A stretch of DNA of 6,497 nucleotides from Ferrovaceae bacterium (GTDB taxonomy: Bacteria > Pseudomonadota > Gammaproteobacteria > Burkholderiales > Ferrovaceae): assembly GCA_027457225.1 (NCBI GenBank), contig DAIDTL010000067.1, positions 1-6,497 on the forward strand, written 5' to 3'. The translations under genes were made by a program, and so were the position numbers. The notes below the pieces were generated by a model. That model worked only from the letters and a program-made list of their open reading frames with translations, made no database searches and was not told where the DNA came from. Of this stretch, positions 6,044 through 6,497 are shown one piece after another (positions within the stretch are counted from its first letter, which is position 1; every line of letters starts with the position of its first letter).

Positions 6044-6052
6044 GGGAGTGAG
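6044..6052 (+). promoter_or_regulatory. Ribosome binding site of the thioredoxin-like gene
   Basis: GGGAGTGAG directly precedes the ATG at 6053, with the GGGAG core 4 bases from it. It favours this start over an in-frame ATG at 6014, which lies inside the lipoprotein gene. Confidence 0.6.
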
Positions 6053-6385
6053 ATGAATCAGGGATATGAAGATCCTGGGCCCACGCTGGCGGAGATTGAA
6101 GCGTTAGAAGGTCCGGTTATCCTGGAGTTTGGTGCCCCCTGGTGTTCCTATTGCCGCGCTGCCCAGCCCTTGCTTGCGGCAGAGTTGGCCCATCATTTGC
6201 GCGTGCGCCTTATCAGGGTTGAAGACGGTCGCGGACGCCCTCTGGGCCGTTCCTTCCGGGTTAAACTCTGGCCGACATTTGTTTTTCTCAACCGTGGCCA
6301 GGAGACAGTGCGGCTGGTGCGACCCACGGATCAACATGAAATCGCCCAGGCCCTTACTCAGATCAATGGACGAGATGAACGATGA
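6053..6385 (+). CDS. Thioredoxin family protein
   Basis: A 110-residue single-domain thioredoxin-fold protein, normal thioredoxin length. The core strand ILEFGAPWCSYC holds the redox pair C31 and C34 (W30-CSYC), and the cis-proline P74 is in LWPTFVFLN (72-80), followed by the RGQETVRLVRP turn. The active site CSYC differs from the CGPC of housekeeping thioredoxin, and E25 stands where thioredoxin 1 has the buried Asp 26. Redox potential and partner may therefore differ. There is no signal peptide, so it should be cytoplasmic. It lies 25 bases after the lipoprotein gene, and its last codons overlap the start of a P-type ATPase gene, so the two are probably translated together. A disulfide-reductase role is likely; the partner is unknown. 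Confidence 0.9.
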   Translation: MNQGYEDPGPTLAEIEALEGPVILEFGAPWCSYCRAAQPLLAAELAHHLRVRLIRVEDGRGRPLGRSFRVKLWPTFVFLNRGQETVRLVRPTDQHEIAQALTQINGRDER

Positions 6386-6497
6386 TTTCAGAGGTCTTGA
6401 CGCCCACACCGTAAGTATCCTGCAGGCCAGGGACGGCCCCAATGCGCTTCCCCAGGACGCGCATCGCACCCTGTTTGCCATCGCGTTGGAAGTACTG
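6375..6497 (+). CDS. N-terminus of a P-type cation-transporting ATPase (3' end beyond window)
   Basis: An open frame of 41 codons runs from the ATG at 6375 to the window edge. After MNDDFR it reads GLDAHTVSILQARDGPNALP and continues to AHRTLFAIALEVL. This matches the cation-ATPase N-terminal domain, with the pattern GL....V......GPN.LP......F...L.VL, as found in Ca2+-type (PacL-like) and related P-type ATPases. The enzyme would use ATP to move cations across the inner membrane; transport and phosphorylation domains lie outside the window, so the ion is unknown. The start overlaps the thioredoxin gene by 11 bases. An in-frame ATG at 6366 is an alternative; neither has a strong ribosome binding site, with a weak GGACGAG just ahead of 6375. 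Confidence 0.75.
   Translation, partial: MNDDFRGLDAHTVSILQARDGPNALPQDAHRTLFAIALEVL

Noticed and set aside
6028..6052. Small hairpin terminator after the lipoprotein gene
   Set aside because: The apparent symmetry around CCCTGGGAG has too many mismatches and no T run follows; the bases are better explained as a ribosome binding site.
6104..6481. 125-codon reverse open frame opposite the thioredoxin and ATPase genes
   Set aside because: Forward-strand genes with clear motifs occupy the same DNA; the reverse product has none.

Overview
The window is a gene-dense stretch of what looks like a bacterial chromosome. It holds ten genes, two of them cut by the window edges, and no intergenic gap longer than about 125 bases. 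I see no RNA gene, insertion sequence, integrase or CRISPR array. Codon use and protein flavour (YaeQ, YaiI/YqxD, a GDCCVxC protein, an EexN-like lipoprotein, a VIT1/CCC1 transporter) suggest a moderately GC-rich Gram-negative proteobacterium. A betaproteobacterium of the Burkholderiales/Alcaligenaceae kind is my best guess, but this is inference and not a placement by marker gene.

Layout: two gene trains diverge from an AT-rich region at about 3290-3411. The leftward train is an NAD(P)-dependent aldehyde dehydrogenase (3289-1772), an alpha/beta-hydrolase-fold protein (1745-909), a VIT1/CCC1-type Fe/Mn transporter (905-210) and a small zinc-ribbon/GDCCVxC protein (206 to beyond the left edge). 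Gaps are 26, 3 and 3 bases, so they probably form one transcript. The rightward train is an MFS transporter (3412-4776), yaeQ (4751-5296, overlapping the transporter), yaiI (5323-5775), an EexN-like lipoprotein (5839-6027), a thioredoxin-fold protein (6053-6385) and the start of a P-type cation ATPase (6375 to beyond the right edge, overlapping the thioredoxin gene).

How they may work together: the MFS transporter, aldehyde dehydrogenase and hydrolase-fold protein look like an uptake-and-oxidation module for a small organic compound, possibly an acid. The substrate cannot be read from the sequence and no regulator gene lies in the window. The VIT-type transporter with the Cys-rich protein, and the thioredoxin with the P-type ATPase, look like two separate metal- or redox-related pairs. 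yaeQ and yaiI are housekeeping-type genes of poorly defined function.

The most unusual observation is that the alpha/beta-hydrolase-fold protein has Gly in place of the nucleophilic Ser, while the acid and His of the triad appear to be kept. I found no convincing undescribed multi-gene system.
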